Below, in pieces: positions 5,918 through 6,777 of a DNA stretch of 6,777 nucleotides. The notes beneath the pieces were generated by a model. That model saw nothing but the letters and a program-made list of their open reading frames with translations, did no database searches and was not told the DNA's origin. The position numbers and the translations under genes were made by a program. Position 1 is the first letter of the stretch. Each line of letters opens with the position of its first letter. This DNA is from JBPEXY01 sp052031065 (lineage in GTDB: Bacteria; Pseudomonadota; Gammaproteobacteria; Immundisolibacterales; Immundisolibacteraceae). The DNA lies in contig JBPEXY010000011.1 in the NCBI GenBank assembly GCA_052031065.1, positions 1 through 6,777 on the forward strand, read 5' to 3'.

Positions 5918-6418
5918 TCAGATGACTTCAACCTTGCCTACCATCCCCGCCTCGGTATGGCCTGGAATAAGGCAGGCAAAATCAACCATGCCTGGCTGAT
6001 CAAACTGCCACACCAGACCGCCTACCTTGCCTGGTTGTAGAGTAATCATGTTCGGCTCTTCGTGTTCCATACCAGGTGCTGCCAGTATTTCAGCTGCATG
6101 CGCCTTGAGCTCTTCTATTGAGCCAATCACCATTTCATGCGGCACCTGTCCTACGTTCTTGATAAAAAACCGAACTGTATCGCCCGCTTCAACCTGGATA
6201 TTGCTGGGAGTGAAGCGCATGTGGTCATCCATGACGATGTCAATCGTCCGGGAAACGTTCGCCGGATCGCCGGGCTGACCCACTGTAGAAGTAGCGTGCG
6301 ACATGGTCGACATGTCATGTCCGTGCATTCCGTGCATGTCGTGCCTGGAGTGGTCAACTGCTGCGATAGCAAAGGCTGGCAGCAGACTGAACGCGAGAAT
6401 GGTAAAAGTCTTTTTCAT
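5918..6418 (-). CDS. CopI-like periplasmic cupredoxin (type 1 copper protein) with His/Met-rich N-terminus
   Basis: 166-residue secreted protein. Signal peptide about 1-20 (MKKTFTILAFSLLPAFAIAA) with a likely cut near Ala20. A His/Met-rich stretch follows at about 23-41 (DHSRHDMHGMHGHDMSTMSH), able to bind Cu(I) or Cu(II). The plastocyanin/azurin-like fold runs about 57-166, with type 1 ligands His94 (VPHEM), Cys149, His154 and Met159 in the motif C-x4-H-x4-M. The full ligand set suggests a redox-active blue copper site. In the CopI family (known from Rubrivivax gelatinosus and Vibrio) such proteins give periplasmic copper tolerance. A strong GGAGAG lies 8 bases before the ATG. It sits 66 bases after copB and 9 bases before the cytochrome gene, so it is likely co-transcribed with both. 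Confidence 0.88.
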   Translation of the reverse strand: MKKTFTILAFSLLPAFAIAAVDHSRHDMHGMHGHDMSTMSHATSTVGQPGDPANVSRTIDIVMDDHMRFTPSNIQVEAGDTVRFFIKNVGQVPHEMVIGSIEELKAHAAEILAAPGMEHEEPNMITLQPGKVGGLVWQFDQPGMVDFACLIPGHTEAGMVGKVEVI

Positions 6419-6426
6419 AGTGAATG

Positions 6427-6432
6427 CTCTCC
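6427..6432 (-). promoter_or_regulatory. Ribosome binding site of the cupredoxin gene
   Basis: GGAGAG on the minus strand, 8 bases before the ATG at 6418. This is the strongest Shine-Dalgarno seen in the window and suggests high expression of the cupredoxin relative to its neighbours. Confidence 0.7.
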
Positions 6433-6484
6433 AAGAGTCGATTAGTGGGATAGCTGATAGAACTACCCAGTTAAAAAGCCGTTG

Positions 6485-6777
6485 TTAGAAGCGGAAGCTC
6501 AGGCCAGTCACAAAGCGGGTTTCCTGTCTGGACTCTCCCGCTGCCCGGGCGTAATCCGCTGTTTTACTGAATTTGCTAGCCCATTCCACACCAACATAAG
6601 GGACCAGCTGTCGAGTTATTTCGTATTTAACGCGTAATCCAGCAGTGCCATCGGTCAAACCACTGCCGATTCCCCAGCGCTCATCGTCTTTGCCATGAAA
6701 GTTCACTTCCATCCGCGGTTGCAAGTAGAGCTTCTGGGTTAGTCTGATGTCGTATTCCGCTTCCAGGGCCAGGGCAG
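6485..6777 (-). CDS. copB: CopB outer-membrane copper resistance protein, C-terminal part (5' end outside window)
   Basis: About 96 C-terminal residues, read without interruption from the window edge to TAA at 6485. The frame is open past the first in-frame TTG/ATG, so the gene continues to the right. The segments LEAEYDIRLTQKLYLQPR, GIGSGLTDGTAGLRVKYE, VPYVGVEWASKFSKTADY and the ending ETRFVTGLSFRF are typical of the CopB beta-barrel C-terminus, including a terminal Phe as in outer-membrane proteins. CopB works in the outer membrane with the multicopper oxidase CopA/PcoA, whose gene usually lies just upstream; that would be beyond the right edge here. It leads the cupredoxin-cytochrome pair. 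Confidence 0.92.
   Translation of the reverse strand, partial: ALALEAEYDIRLTQKLYLQPRMEVNFHGKDDERWGIGSGLTDGTAGLRVKYEITRQLVPYVGVEWASKFSKTADYARAAGESRQETRFVTGLSFRF

Noticed and set aside
6419..6484. Separate promoter for the cupredoxin-cytochrome pair
   Set aside because: The 66-base gap after copB holds a ribosome binding site, but no CopR-like box and no clear -10/-35 pair. Co-transcription from upstream of copB is simpler.

Overview
The window is a copper-resistance locus from a Gammaproteobacterium. Gene order, the CopR/CopS/CopB sequences and the moderate GC content fit a Marinobacter, Halomonas or Pseudomonas type. The genus is a weak inference, because no rRNA or core housekeeping gene is present.

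Layout from left to right. (1) Positions 1-614, plus strand: a CopR-type response regulator that runs in from outside the window and loses its C-terminal wing at about 594-611. (2) Positions 2693-600, minus strand: an intact copR-copS two-component operon whose 3' end meets the truncated regulator tail to tail with a 15-bp overlap. (3) Positions 2694-3009: a divergent control region with two near-identical CopR/CusR-like boxes and a leader before the ATPase. (4) Positions 3010-5334, plus strand: a P1B-1 Cu(I)-exporting ATPase whose N-terminus carries a YHS domain and a Cys-rich heavy-metal-binding domain where HMA domains would be more usual, followed by a strong hairpin terminator. (5) Positions 6777-5438, minus strand: the 3' end of copB (outer-membrane copper protein), then a secreted His/Met-rich type-1 cupredoxin (CopI-like), then a membrane-anchored monohaem cytochrome c. 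These three look like the end of one operon that begins outside the window.

How the parts fit (inference from families and order): CopS senses periplasmic copper and phosphorylates CopR. CopR binds the two boxes and activates its own operon and the ATPase gene. The ATPase pumps Cu(I) from the cytoplasm to the periplasm. CopB, the cupredoxin and the cytochrome bind, export or redox-process copper in the envelope.

Most of this is a recognisable copper system. The least ordinary points are the truncated second copR in inverted orientation next to copS, the symmetrical pair of CopR boxes, a possible structured leader on the ATPase mRNA, and the cupredoxin-cytochrome pair. I saw no tRNA, rRNA, CRISPR array, insertion sequence or phage gene.
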